A stretch of 64,000 nt of DNA from Hirsutella rhossiliensis (GCF_020360975.1 NW_025408667.1:7564001-7628000); one strand, 5' to 3'; shown: positions 10,257 to 22,603, numbered from the stretch's first letter. Notes: a model not told the origin generated them from the sequence alone. Translations and numbers: made by a program.

Positions 10257-10887
10257 ATGGACTACGTCGAGCACCGCATGGCCCAAGAGGCCGCCCGAGA
10301 AACAGCCAGGTAGGTCCCGCCATGCTCGACAGCACAAACCGTGGAACCGAACGCTGACGGCGCCTCATCCCAGCGCCGCCCTCGCCACGCCCCTCAACCT
10401 CATCCTCGCCTCCCTGCTCGCCTACACCGTCTACACCCTCTTCCGCCCCTCCTCGTCCTCGTCCTTCCTGCTCGCCCCCTCGCCGCCCCCCACCGTCTTC
10501 AGGACCTACACGCCGCGCACCCTGCTCCCCTTCGACGGCAACGGCCCCGCCGGCCTCGTCTACCTCGCCGTCCGCGGCGACGTCTTCGACGTCTCCAGCG
10601 GCCGCAACTTCTACGGCCCCGGCGGGCCCTACGCAAACTTTGCCGGCCGCGACGCCTCCCGCGGCCTCGCCTGCGGCAGCTTCGACGAGGACATGCTCAC
10701 CGAGGACCTCGACGGCCCGCTCGACAAGCTCGACGGCCTGCGCGACGACGAGCTCGAGGCCCTGCGCGGGTGGCAGGAGCGCTTCTCGGAAAAGTACCAC
10801 GTTGTCGGCCGCCTCGTCTCGGCCGCCGACTACGCCAACCAAACGACGGCCGCAAAGGGCGCGGGCCTCTCCGACCAGGGCAACTAG
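10257..10887 (+). CDS. DAP1: Cytochrome b5-like heme-binding protein, MAPR family (Dap1/PGRMC-like)
   Basis: Exons are 10257-10309 and 10374-10887 (intron GTAGGT...CAG, branch CTGAC), giving 188 residues. Layout: a short N-terminus, one membrane segment at ~22-37 (LNLILASLLAYTVYTLF), then the MAPR domain ~55-165 with YTPRTLLPFDG, VYLAVRGDVFDVSSGRNFYGPGGPY and FAGRDASRGLA. Family members sit in the ER membrane, bind heme through a tyrosine and support cytochrome P450 enzymes such as Erg11 in sterol synthesis. The expected heme-ligand Tyr lies in NFYGPGGPYANFAGRD. The intron splits an Arg/Ser codon, and the protein makes sense only when spliced. Confidence 0.88.
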
Positions 10888-11301
10888 CTAGCCGGGTCTC
10901 TTCTGGCGATGCGAGAGATGCGGGCCGACGCAGTCATGAATTACGCACCATGTAGTGACATATCGGGGACATGGACTCGGAGGATTCAGCATTTTTCATT
11001 CCCCGTCACCATCCAAACACCTGTCTTCATAAAGTAAGGAAGAATTTTTTTATTGCAGTGCAGAGCTGCTCATCAACCAGGCTGTCCGTCCACCCGCCCA
11101 AGACGGGAAAGGAAGAGGTCCCGATTATCATCCCGTGCAGCCTCAAAACAAAACAAAAAGTCCCAACTCCATGCAATGAATGCCCTTTGATGTACAAGAG
11201 CACGGGTCCCGCACTATATACCCGCCCACGAGACAAAACGACAAGACAAGAAAAAGACGGCGCTTGCCAGAAAAGTATAGCCCAAAAAACCGTGTGCCCC
11301 T
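10888..11301. other. Convergent 3' region between DAP1 and the M28-like gene
   Basis: These 414 bp between facing 3' ends have an AT-rich centre. No gene is seen. Confidence 0.5.
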
Positions 11302-14067
11302 TCACTTCGGATCCATCTGCAGCACCGTCGCCGCCTGCCGCAGAATGGCCGCCGTCTTGGCCGTGGTGCGCCGCGCCAGCGCCCAGTCGCCCGCCTCGAC
11401 CGTGTCGCGGATGGCCGGGAAGACGGCCTCGTCGTAGCCCGACCACAGCTGCGGGCCGTACACGACGTGCTTGAACTGCGTGCGGTTGGGTATCTGTGCA
11501 CACCGTCAGCTCGCGGCCTTGAAGCCAAGCCCAAGGGATCAACTTACGCCGCCCCCCAGCTCCAGGTCCAGCAGCGCCGTCTCAAACGCTGCCATCTTGT
11601 CATTGTACTGCATCCGCCGCCGCCCCAGGTCGTTGGCCTCCCACCCGCCGCTCGACAGCACCAGCCGGTCCCACTCGAGCTCCCACCTCTCAAACTCGGC
11701 CGCGTTGCTCTTGACGAGGTCCACCGCGTCGTCCAGTTCCTTGAGTGACACCGTCGACGCTTCGTCCTTGTTGGCTCCGGCCTGGCCCTTGACCCACCCG
11801 TCCAGGTCGCGCACCCACGCCTTGAGCGCGTCGGCGTATGCCACCATGCTGAACGGCAGCACCGCCCGGTCCGCCAGGTCCAGCAGCAGCAGCCCCACCA
11901 CCTGGCCCATGAGCGTGTGGTAGACGAAGCCCGGGTCCAGGATGCTGTCGACCAGGTCGAAGTTGTCGTAGCTCGAGTGCATCGGGAACAGCCCCCCCCG
12001 GAACTCGAGGTCCAGCGAGCTCGTCCCCGAAATGTCCTGGAATGCCACGTAGTCGCTGCCTGCCCCGAGGCTCTTCATCCGCCCCCCGGGCGGCTTCCAC
12101 AGCTGCCGCAGCGTCGTGTTGGCGTTGGGGTCCACCACCCGGTCCAGCGCCCGCAGCAGCGCCCTCTCGAGTGCCGGCGAGCCCGCCGCGTGCAGCTGTG
12201 TGCCGCCGATGACGGTGTCGAGGTTGATGTAGGCGTACGCGCTGTCGCGCAGCCTGTCCAGGTTGTTCTCGACAAACTCGGTCGACCCGACCAGGTTGTA
12301 CTCCTCGGCGTCCCAAGACATGAACTCAATCGTTCTCAGCGGCCGCCAGCCTCGCTGCACCAGGCCGCCAAAGATGCGCGCCAGCTCAATCATAATGGCC
12401 GTGCCCGTGTGCGGGTCGACGGCGCCAAAGGCCCACGCGTCGCGGTGGTTGCCCAGGATAACGGATCGCGCCGTCTGCTCCATGCCGACAATCTTGCCGT
12501 AGACGTTCCAGATGGGCTGCTGCTCTATCTCGTCCTGCTCGTTCTGCAGCCGCACGACGGGCGACGTCAGGTTGCCCGTCCACCACTCGCCCACGTCGGG
12601 CACGCCGCCCTTCCACCCGTCGGGCACCTGCTGGCCGTGCCCGTGCAGGTGCTGCAGCAGGACCTGGGCGTCGCGCCACGCCAGCGGGAGGCTCGGGATC
12701 TTGACGAGGCCGGCCGTCTCGTTGACCTTCATCCGCGGCAGGTCCTTTTTGCTCTCCCACCCCGGCGTCAGCACGTCGCCCACGACCCAGCTCATCATGC
12801 TGACGGCGCCGCGCTGAACCCCGTCGGCGGGCATAAAGCGCCCGTGGGGCGCCACGTCGCCCTTGAGGAAGCCGTCGTCGGCCGGGTCGCTGTAGATGAG
12901 GCAGCCCGCGAAGCCCGCGAGCTCGGCCGCCTTGACCTTGAGAGAGCGGTCCGTCTCGGTGCCGTAGTAGCGGACCAGCGCGATGGCGCCCTTGGTGTCG
13001 ATGCCCTTTTCCTTTAGTTTCTTGAAGTCGTCGCGCGAGCCGTAATTTGCGTATATCAGGGGCCCCTTGACGTCCCCCGACTTGGAGTGTCCGTGAAAGG
13101 CATACGTCTGTCGCCCTGCTGTTTCACCACCAACTTCGTCCTCTTCCAGCTTGGCCGTCCAAATGGCCTTTTCGCCGCCCTTATCCATGATTTGTACGGT
13201 CCGGCCGTCCTTTCGCGGATAATTGACGTAGACGTAGTACTCGTCCACCTCGACCTTGTCGAGGCCAGCCCTGCTGAACATGTTCTCCACGTCCATGGCC
13301 GTCGCGTAGTCGCCCTCGGTGCCGGCAATGTGTGCGTAGTGGGAAAAGTGCTGGACCGAGGCGCGCATGCGCATGGCCTCGACGCTTCGCTGGACGTGCT
13401 GGCGGAGGTCCTCGGGGTCGAAGCGCAGACCGACGCCGAGGCGTGACGACAGGCCGCCAAAGATGCCACTGGCGAAGAGAAAGTAGAGGAAGCCCAGGAC
13501 GACGATGAGGGCGACGAGGCGGGCGAATGCGAGGATGAGGGTGAGGTTGTCCAGCTTGGGCATCTCCCATCGTCTGGTCTGGGCGGCGTCGTTGTCTCGG
13601 GCGTTGGCGTCGTTGGCGCCCTCGGAGGCGGCTGGGTGCGACGGCAGCTGGATGCGTAGCTGGGGAAGTCTGGGTCGCCACGACCACTTCCACCGCGGCA
13701 GGGAGAGTCGGAAACCTATTCTCTTGCTCCAAGTCGAGCCGCGCGACCGCGACGGCTCCTCAATGTCCATTTCCTGCATCTCGCGCCGCACGTGGGCGGC
13801 CTCTTGGTCGTCGTCGTCGTCGACATCGCTATCGCTTCCAAACAAGCTGTCCTCGTCGTCCGTCTCTACCATGGGGGGGCGGTAGCCGGTGGGTCGTCTG
13901 GAGGAGGCGGCCGAGGACTCTGCGTGTGGCAGCAGGGATTGCGACTCGGGCTCGTCGGCCGACGACCGCGGGGGTGGCCAGGCGGCGTCGCGCCGGCTGC
14001 TGCTGGCGAGGGCCTCATCGTAGGTGGGCGGGACGGGGTCGTAGAAGGGCTGCTTCTCCGAAGGCAT
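11302..14067 (-). CDS. Transferrin-receptor-like M28 family membrane protein (Tre1/Tre2-like, glutamate carboxypeptidase fold)
   Basis: Exons are 14067-11548 and 11493-11302 on the minus strand (54-nt intron, GTAAGT...CAG), 903 residues. N-terminal cytosolic tail of ~170 residues with a PPTY motif at 13-16 and an acidic run; one transmembrane helix ~175-200; then PA (protease-associated), M28 peptidase and C-terminal dimerisation domains, a type II topology. Metal ligands of the GCPII fold are all visible: His in GNHRDAW, Asp in AVDPHTG, the Glu pair in SWDAEEYNLVGS, Asp in INLDTVIGG and His in MHSSYDNF. Yeast Tre1/Tre2, the nearest functional model, use PPxY to recruit Rsp5 in metal-transporter turnover. 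Retention of the metal ligands leaves peptidase activity possible. The second exon supplies the conserved end (IPNRTQFKHVVYGP). Confidence 0.9.
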
Positions 14068-15630
14068 GATTGACGATTATGCTTGAGATGGGGCAAGATG
14101 GCCAGCGGCCATGCAGGCCAATGACGGAGGCTGTGGCCGCAGGCGAGTCGAGTCGTGATGCCAAGTATGCGTTCAAGGGCGTAGAATTCGATGAGGATGG
14201 AGGAGGAGAGAGAAAGAGAGAGAGATGGAGAGAGAGTCAAAGGTGTAAAGGAGCGCTAGGAATTGAAAGGAGCGAATGGTGTAGCCAAGGCGTTGCCGAA
14301 ATGAGAGCCCTCTGCATCGGCATCAGCGTCACATAGTAGTCCGACAGGCAGACGGGTTGGATGTTGAATTGGAGACGACGCGCAAGGAGCAAAGGGTGTG
14401 CGGTGGTTGTGGTGGTCAAGGTTGACGCTCGGCCACGTACGTAGAGGCGATGGAAGAGAGAGAGCGAATGCAGGGGGGCAAGTCTCAGTGGAGTTTGGCG
14501 ATGCCCATGCTGCTGCAAGGCCCCGCGGCTGTGGCGGAGTTTTTGGATGTACGCGTCGACTTTGAGTCCCTCTGCAAGCTACTTGACGAGCGGCGCCGAG
14601 GACGCAGAGAGGGTCAGGTACTGCCCTTGTATCTTGCTCGAGTAAGGAGGTACACTACATATCCCATCTTTTACTGTAGGTACCTAGGTACGTACTGACC
14701 AAACGCCGAGGTTCTGTAACAACATACTAAGTACCAAGTACTGTCGGGACCAAAGTTTCTGACAATTATCCTCCCTGTGTCTAAGCCGGATTAGGCGTAG
14801 CTATAGCTATGGACGTACAGTACATCATTTTAGCCGCAATGTGTATGCATATGTATATGTACCGACCGTCGCCACATATAACAACCCGCATCTCAAGGCA
14901 CCGTGCCGGGCATACAGTACATGTCGGGTCAACACCACAGCTGCCATCAACACCACAAGCAGGCATCACGATGCTATAAACCCCCGTACAGCCGCATACA
15001 CACCAGCAGCCACGAACCTTCAAGCGGTCTGAGTCTGCAGCGAGCAGCATGATGCGCCTGCCTTGCGCCTCTGAGGAGTTCGAGCCGCGGCCGGCACCCG
15101 CGGGCTGGGCACGACGAGGGCATCACGAGCGCCCTCGAGGCATCACACTGACGAGGCCGGCCAACCTGCCTTTAGTCTCTAGGTCTTTACATCACTCTTG
15201 CTATTACAACCAAAGAACGCAGCACATGTAGGCCAGGCAGAAGGCTCGCCAAGACGAAGACGGGGCGTTGGGAACCTACAGGCGTATGAGCAGGTGTGGC
15301 AGCCGAGTTAGAGGATACATGTAATTGTAACGGCATAATTGCGTCCCTTATCTAATACGGCTTAGGCACAGGGGGAGGATAGTTAATATCCGTAATCTGT
15401 ACGCGCGCACAGAACGCCTGGCAGCTTAACGCAGAGGCCCATTACCTATAGGGTTTAGTTCCTCCGGGCGCAATTAAACCATTCAATCATTCATGTATTT
15501 GCCGCCTGACATGACTCAGTTCTTGCCTACGGGGGGCCTGGATCTTATCTCTCAATCAACCCTGTCCTCTTCTATAATTGCCACCAATCAGCTGTCCAAG
15601 AATTCCGGCAAAATTCTTGCTTTATACCCC
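14068..15630. other. Intergenic region, AT-richer
   Basis: Holds the leader of the M28-like gene (GA/CT-rich at 14195-14240) and a TAGGTACCTAGGTACGTA-type run at about 14679-14696. No gene is recognised. From ~15290 the composition becomes AT-richer, consistent with relic DNA running into the P450 remnant. Confidence 0.4.
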
Positions 15631-15639
15631 TTAATCTTC

Positions 15640-16280
15640 TCCATCGTGTGACAACTTCACTTCCCCCCACCGCTCTCTCGGGATGGAACTCGAACGGCTC
15701 CTGGACATGCTTGCATAGGTGGGTAGCAGCATATCCATTGACAGAAGCAATAGTCTACGCGCTAGATAAGCTCCAAGTTCGATCCAAGGCTGGATTAAGA
15801 TACGCAAAAGACTCACATCTTCGGGGATGTAGTTTCCCGCAATCAGTCTCCCTCCCTTTGCTACCACTCGAGGGGCCCCTCCTGCCATGGCGGGAAAGAC
15901 CCTCAGTGCTTCCATGCATCCAAATACTGCAGCTCCTCGGCCCTCGATAAACAGATTTCACCCTCAGACTTAAACTTCAAGCGAATCTCATCAGTAACTC
16001 GAGCAAGTTGTATCGGATTGGTAACCATAAAGTAGATGAATGCCGTCAAGGTCATAGAGGTGGTCCAGTAGAACCATTCGTTCAGATCAATTGCAATCCC
16101 CTTTGCGTTACACTCTCCCGCCATATTCCTATCTGGCCTATCAGCTTCCTGCTAATAGACATTTCGTAGCTATTAGATCAATAACGTCTACATGCCCTAT
16201 AATCAGCCCTTCTTGCCCTCTTATGGCTCGGTTAGAAAACCCATCGGCAAAGAGTCCCCTCATGACCATTCTGAGCTGAC
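15640..16280 (-). pseudogene. Cytochrome P450 remnant
   Basis: Reading the minus strand from ~16275 gives, in order and in different frames, P450 blocks: RGLFADGFSNRAIRGQEGLI (C-helix region), DLNEWFYWTT, then directly LTAFIYFMVTNPIQLARV (I- to J-helix region) with DEIRLKFKSEGEI and EELQYLDA, then MEALRVFPAMAGGAPRVV (K helix), IPED and finally PRERWGE. The WTT block joins the I-helix block with roughly 100 or more residues missing, so there is an internal deletion. A stop and a frame change occur at ~15903-15915, where the expected K-helix junction is shortened. The heme-cysteine block is not found downstream. An intron-like GTGAGT follows IPED at the position used by relatives. This is a decayed gene, not a functional enzyme. 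Confidence 0.78.
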
Positions 16281-16995
16281 AATCTGAATTGGCTGTGCCA
16301 CGTCATAGGAGGCTGCGTCCCTTCGGCATCATTGACGCCCGCCAACTGTCCGCAGGTTGCAATTTACGGGCCTGCCAAAAGCCTCGACATGACGGGAACC
16401 AACAGCTGGCCCCCTTGCCGTCTGCCGGTAGGCTCGAACCATGCGTAAACCGTCACGACCCGAATCACTTATAACAATCCGTCTTCGTGATTGGCTCTAC
16501 CGGGAGGGGCTACAATCCGACCGCGGATCCGCACTTGTGGGAAAGAAGCAACTCCCTAGGCCATCAATTTTCTTGCCTCCAAGGCACCCTCAATAAGCCA
16601 CAGGGCACTTATCCGTACATCACCTCTGTATTGCGCAGATATTATCAAGTACCGGTTGTTTCCCCCCAATCAACATATCTTTCTCCATCAAACCAGCCGT
16701 GCTTGTTGTTCAAGCCAGTCTGAGAGACGTTGTCTTGTTGCCACAGCCGTTTCTTCTGCCATGGTATCGTGATGCTCATCGGCGTCAGAAGTATCGTGCC
16801 CGGCGGAGGGGATGCCTCTCCATCGTCTCCGCCCGCTAGGATGATGCAGGTTCGACACTATTGCTCCAAACTAAGTGTGAGTGTACACTTTTGCTGGTGG
16901 CTTAACCGCCATCTGACACATAGCGAACGGCTTGTCACGGTCCGATCTTCACTGTCGACACGATCCAATAAAAAAAAGTGCACTTTCGATACATC
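16281..16995. other. Spacer between P450 remnant and kinase-like gene
   Basis: No further P450 similarity and no gene are recognised. The right end, with a run of eight A residues 20 bp before the start, is the leader of the APH-like gene. Confidence 0.4.
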
Positions 16996-18099
16996 ATGGC
17001 TCAGTCTTCTTGGGCCCTACAGGCGATCAACCGCTTCTTCAGCGGTCACCAATCGCCATCACAGATGCAATGCGACGAAATTGCACGAGCCGTTTCTGGC
17101 GCGTCAACGGTCAGGCCGGTCATCAGCCCCGGCTCCATGAGCCACACCGTCATCTGCAACGAGCGCCCTGGGCCACAAGAAGATCTCATTGTATCCTTTA
17201 GAGAGCCGGGAGCCAGGCTCGACGGGCAGATGGTCGAGCTGGCCAAGGGAATCCATGGCGACCTTGTGGTGCCGGAGTCGACCTGTCTCGGCAACGTGGA
17301 GGGAGCGGATCCGCCGCTATCCATCTACTTGATGCCCTATCTGCAAGGCTCCTCTTGCATTGAAGTCCTGGCCTTTCAGGTGGAAATGGATCCCGAGGAA
17401 GAAGCCAGGCATGGAGTCTTTGTCAAGCACTTGGCTCGGTAAACTCTTATATAAACCGAGAAGTTAGAACAGTCAGAGGCCATTATGCTAATATCCTCAA
17501 GGTACTTTGGACGATGTTGGTCTGGCCCTCGCTGGCTCGACCGTCAAACCAGAACAGAGCGGCAACAAGGAGTCCGTAGAAGGCTCGCGCGGCTTGCGGA
17601 AGCACCACCGTCTCCCATCTTGCCACCCACAACGCTAGCCAGGCTCAATGAGAGCCTTCCCTTGCTCTTCAGTCAAGATTACCCACAAGTCCTCACGCAT
17701 GGCGACTTCTCGCTAACGAACATTCTGGTCGATGAGAACGAGTTCGGAACCACAGGCATCGTCAATTGGTCTCCAGCGGCGGCTATGCCGTTCGGAATGG
17801 AATTAGACATCCTCTTCTTAATCACAGGCTTCATGACCAAAGATGGCTGGTATGACTATAGATGTACGCAGCTGCTACAAGAAACCTTTTGGGAGGAGTT
17901 TTGGGTTGTCACTGGGACCGAAGGAGGGGAACGTCGGGGCAGGATACGGCGTCTAGCTGAAGCTGCGGCCCAGATTGGCGCAATTCTGCGGTTAGCATTT
18001 CGGCGCAACGCCGATGGGTCACCATCTGAAGATGTTTTGGCGCTGGAAAGCAGGATGGAACAGCTGAGGACGTGGTTTGGGCTTCGGGGCGTGGATTAG
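16996..18099 (+). CDS. Aminoglycoside-phosphotransferase (APH)-fold kinase-like protein
   Basis: Exons are 16996-17438 and 17502-18099 (63-nt intron, GTAAAC...AAG), 346 residues. Splicing joins FVKHLAR to YFGRCWSG, as in fungal APH-fold proteins, and each part alone is incomplete. The catalytic loop LTHGDFSLTNILVD is present (His214, Asp216, Asn221). The metal-binding Asp of the following GIVDW motif is replaced: GIVNWS, Asn236. In the APH fold that Asp coordinates Mg-ATP, so activity may be weak or lost. Such proteins are numerous in filamentous fungi; substrates are mostly unknown. The start at 16996 is the first ATG. A non-ATG extension is not needed. Confidence 0.82.
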
Positions 18100-19024
18100 A
18101 TGTGGAAGGCCGGGGAAGCATGCCATTCACCCGTCGTCACATTGTGATTCAGATAAGGCGTCGCAGAACATGCGCACTAGAGCCAAGTAGGGCCTTGGGC
18201 AGGTTACATGCCACACGTTCCCTTCAGTGACATACGAGCGTCAACCCACTGACCATCGCCGAGGCTGTGCAAAGAGCAGTGAGGGTGTGTAGAGCCCAGC
18301 CAGCGTCACTAAGCCATCGCTACGATCTCCCTCCTCAGCCGACGTCTTAATGGGGCCGTCATACGTCCGGCACCATAAACTCGCCCCGGGCTGAACCCCG
18401 ATGTTATGAAGCATTCCCGGGGGCACTATTTTGACCATACTCCGCGAAAGTGGCGGCATTAATCATCTAAGGAGCCGGATGGGATGATAGGAGGCCCTCG
18501 TCGGGGGTATCAGTGGTAAAGTTGGGCAAATTTTCTCTCGTCAGTGTCACCATGAAAAGGCATGCGTGCCAAGGAAAGAAGACTGCCTTGGATAGACTCG
18601 GCCCCTGCCAACAGGGACCCGGGCCTCCTTCCGAGATTACCAGGTACAATTCGGCGGACAAGCTTTCACAGCCGTCAGCGAGCGTTACAGCCACGGCTCC
18701 AGAAAGACTCGCTCGGTAGTGCCTCATCGTTTCCCATTCGACCCTGTCAACGCAGAATAAACCGTCCTCGGCTTGAGCAGTCAATGCCCCCGGAACCCCA
18801 GCATCTTCAAGTCGCAGTCCAGCCCAAGAGAAAGCACCCACGAGGCGCTATACTTGCAATATACTTTCGATACACGGCTCAAGGCCAGCGTAGACAGGCA
18901 TCCGGAGGAGAGACACTGGATAGTGCACTTACATCGCTCGACTCGCCTCACTGACCCCGTCCCGCCTCTTCCCAGGAGACCCTTGCCCTTCCCCCTCTCG
19001 TCTTTCCCAGTCTGTCTGACTCAC
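18100..19024. other. Region between kinase-like gene and VPS35
   Basis: 3' ends of two convergent genes. Minus-strand frames at 18241-18459 and 18467-18841 have no recognised domain and are not called. Confidence 0.4.
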
Positions 19025-21828
19025 TCAGCTCGGATACAGCACCACGCCCTCAAACTGCCTACTCCGGATGTTCTCCAGCGTCTGGTGAAAGTGCTTCTTG
19101 CTCGTCTCAATCGAGCTCGACTCCTGCTGGTTCCCGGCCAGATTCGAATGTATCAGCTCGATCAGGCCGTTGAGATACTTTGTGGTAACCTGTAGTGCGA
19201 GCGTCAGCCAACAGCCTACCGAGCAAATGTCGACGTCCATGCGTACCGATTCGTTTTGCTGGTCAAAGTAGTACACGTATCGGTCCAGGATCTCGACAAA
19301 GAGCTCAATCGAAGCCGCCGTCTCCATGCACGAGTCGGCCACCCGCAGCGCCCGCTGCAGGCACTCCAGCACTCGCTTGCCGTCGCGATAGAGCTGCGCC
19401 GCAGTCGTTAGCGCCAGTCGGCCAGACGTCTTCGCACACAAAGGGCATCAACCTACCTCGACCTCTTCCGTCTGCCCCGTCATCGGGGTGGCCCACCACA
19501 GATGGCTTGCCAGGTACACGGCGCGGCACTGGTCCGGCTTCCGCAATAGCTTGCTGCCGTGCTGAGCGCACTTTGTGATGAGCGTGTCGTAGTTTTCCTT
19601 GCCAAAGTTGCGAGTCTGGTGCAGCGACGACGCGATGACGCACACGGCCTGGAACTGCGCCTTGGAGTCGGACACGGCCTCCTCGTAGACGGTAAAGGCC
19701 TGCGCGTAAAACTCGTAGGCAACCTCCTCGAAGCCAGTCATGTCTGCCGCTTGCCCGGCGCTGCAGAACAGCCGCAGCGCAAGCTCGGCGGCGCCCGGGC
19801 CGTTGACGCGCGTGTACAGAGTGCTCAGGGCCGAGTGCATAAACTTGAAGAGGGCGTTGCTTTGGGACTCCCAGTTGTCGTCGTAATGCTCCCGCGCCTT
19901 GAACCGCCTCGCGAGCTTCAGGCACGCCGTCATCACGGGCGGCGTCGTCGTGCGGACCCGGTCGTTGCCCTCTGCGTATGCCTTGCACGTCATCTGCAAC
20001 AGCTTGAACTGCGTGTCGTTGTCCTCGGCTTGCAGCAGATGCACCATCCTCGCCAGCCATCCCTGCTCTTCCACAATCTCGTCTGTCTCCACGGCCCGCC
20101 GCTGTGGCGCCCCGGGGTACCCCTGAGATGCCTGCGAGCCTTCCTTGACGAGCACCGACATGATGTCGAGAATGTTCTCCAGCTGGTCGGTCTTGGAAAT
20201 CTTGGTTTGGTCCTTCAAGAGCGTTCGCGCAATCCCGCCGGCCACGGCGCGCCGAGTTGGGTAGGACTGGCACTGGAACAGGGGCACGTAGGTTGGGAGG
20301 GACAAGGCGGTGAAGATGGAGACGTATCGACTCAGCGGAGCTTGGAGGAGCGCCAGGAGGCTCTGTTGGGCCGCGGGCGAGTGCAGGTCGGCGTTGTTGA
20401 TATTCTCCTTGGTCTTGCTGGTGGCGTAGGCAAAGATCTGATCGACGTAGTCGAGGCGATCAGGGTAGTTGTTGAGCGCCAGGTTGCAGAGCGAAACTAG
20501 CAGGGCAATCGTGTCCTGTATGGGGAGATGCTGGGCCTCAACCAGGTTCTTGACCTGACCAAAGAAGATTTCGTAAAGCTGCACGTTGCTGCCGTTTTTG
20601 TCCTGACCGTTGACCGCGGTGCTGTCTGTTTCGGCGACGGACCCTTCGGCAAGCGTATCGGAGTTGTTGCCCGGCGTCGGTGCTGCCTCGCCCTCTTGGC
20701 CCTCGCCATTGGCATCCCCCGCGAGGTCTGCCGGTTTGGGACCGAGGTCCGACGCAGGAGGCTGCGGCGTCTCCTTTTGGAGCCTGACCTTTTGAAGCAG
20801 GTTGGCCAGGGCGTCAGCCTCGACCTTGGCTTGGTCCGGCCCCTTGTCCTTTGCGCCTTCGCGATCGGCGTACTCGGAGAGGCGGTCCATGAGACCAATG
20901 ACGATGGCCTTGACGTTGACGTGAGGGTTCAGGCGGGACACGGCGGCAAGAAACTGGTCGAGGGTGTGCAGGTGGAACTCGTCGGGGAAGACCTGAGTGA
21001 TTACCTCGAGGAGGTACTCCTGGGCCAGGACATCTCGGCATTGCACCACCTGCTCGAGCAGGGGCCCGAGGATGCTCGACTTGTACGTCTCGAGATCGAC
21101 CAGCTGGCTCAGGCGCACAATGTTGCTTCCGACGAGGAGCTGCAGCTCTTTTCGTTCGCGGATCCTCTGCTCGCGTTCCCGCGAGTGGCCCTGGTGCTGC
21201 AGGCGCACCCACAGCTTGTTCATCTCGACAAAGTTTGTGAGGATAAAGTTGATGGAGTCGCCCAGGTTGCCCTCGGGGCCCTCGCTGTCGGTGGTGGGCA
21301 GATAATCTCGAGCCTGGCCGGAGAGGTAGTATCGGAGGAAGAGGCCGCGGATGGGGTGCTGGACGCCGCGACTCATGTCCATCATGTCCTTCATGAGCTC
21401 CTTGACGGGGGCGTCGTCGATGGACATGTAGGCGGTGCCGACGGTGATCATGAGGTACATGCGCGGGATGATGTTGCCGGCGTACTGGACGAGCTCGTAG
21501 AGGTCGGCGAGGTGGTTGACGGGGTGGTTTTCGCGGAGGTGGACCGAGAGGTAGCGCAGGGCATCGAAGACGGCCATGTAGAGCTCGTAGTACTGCTTAG
21601 GCCCGAGACTGCTGGTCCGAAGTTCGGAGACGAGGGTCGAGCTGCCATGGTCAGCAGAGGAGGCGGCTGGGCCGGGGATCAAGAGGGCACAGACCAGCAT
21701 TTGAGGGCGTCCATGAGCTTGCCCGGGGTATCGAGACATTTTCGCATGAGCGACGTCTGCTGCCGCACAGCCACCAGGGCGTCCTCGAGCAGGCGAGCCT
21801 GGTCCTCGGGAAGCGCCGGGGTTGCCAT
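19025..21828 (-). CDS. VPS35: Retromer cargo-recognition subunit Vps35
   Basis: Four exons on the minus strand, 21828-21695, 21641-19457, 19393-19247 and 19189-19025, give 876 residues. Vps35 is the alpha-solenoid that binds Vps26 and Vps29 and selects cargo for endosome-to-Golgi retrieval. The N-terminal Vps26-binding region carries PRMYLM at ~104-109 (the PRLYLM motif) within YELVQYAGNIIPRMYLM. The end of the protein (YRDGKRVLECLQRALRVADSC ... EILDRYVYYFD) is the Vps29-binding portion. A Gly/Glu/Thr-rich insertion (~320-410) interrupts the solenoid. The 44-codon first exon is needed because relatives begin MRKCLDT...LMDALK before STLVSELRTS; the open frame alone would start inside the intron. 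All three introns have GT and AG ends and keep phase. Confidence 0.93.
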
Positions 21829-22603
21829 TGTCATCGGAGCTCTGCGTTGCGGCGGTCGAAGAGGGCGGGCGCTCGAGGCAGTCGGTCAGTTACGCCGACA
21901 TTGACCGCGGCGGGAGGAAGAGCGGGCGGCTTGGTGTGTCGATGGAGGCCTCGAAGGGCACGCGAGCGGGCTTTCGCGGCAGGACGTAAGGCCAGGTCGT
22001 TGGCGACGACGGGTCTGCCTATCTGCGTTGAGGGGGGCAAAAGTCGGCGTCGGGTTGAGTTGCAGAGCCAGGAGCAGCTTCCTGCCCACTGACGAACCCC
22101 TGCCAGTGCGACTCTGGTCGAGGGGAGCTGGGATGCGCCGCGCAACGTAATATCACGTGAGATCCGTCCACCGCACTACGCATAATGGCACAGTGCTCGT
22201 ACTCTGTACTCTTACAAGCTACCTACCTTACCTACCTAGGTGCCTACAGTATCTACAACTCAATCCTCGCTTGCCCGCCGCTGGCATGCTGTCGAGTCTC
22301 AGACATTGCGAATGAAATGCATGGATGCCGAGTCGTCATTCACCTCATCATCAGCTTGTCCGCTTATGCGGTTCGCCTACGCCTAATGGCCCGAGTTCGC
22401 GGTGAACCGACGACGCTCGTGCCTGACTATCCATCATCTTCACGACTTGCAAATAGAGACGCCGTCTCCGCCGTCATCTAATGCAAAATGACTGCTGCCA
22501 TCTCAACCGACAGATCCTACATCGGTGCCGTGTTTGACAGCTCAGCTACTCTGTATCCTCTGCGCTTGTTCCCTCCACCAGCGTTGACGCGCATCCATCA
22601 GCC
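21829..22603. promoter_or_regulatory. Divergent intergenic region between VPS35 and a GNAT gene
   Basis: A 775-bp region between two divergent start codons, with a CTACCTACCTTACCTACCTAGG run near 22219-22240. It should contain both promoters. No gene is seen inside. Confidence 0.5.

Noticed and set aside
11917..13017. Long plus-strand frame (366 codons) opposite the M28-like gene
   Set aside because: Antisense shadow produced by GC-rich third positions of the real minus-strand gene; no domain and low-complexity composition.
20528..21904. 458-codon plus-strand frame opposite VPS35
   Set aside because: Shadow of VPS35. It crosses a VPS35 intron and start region without change and shows no known domain.
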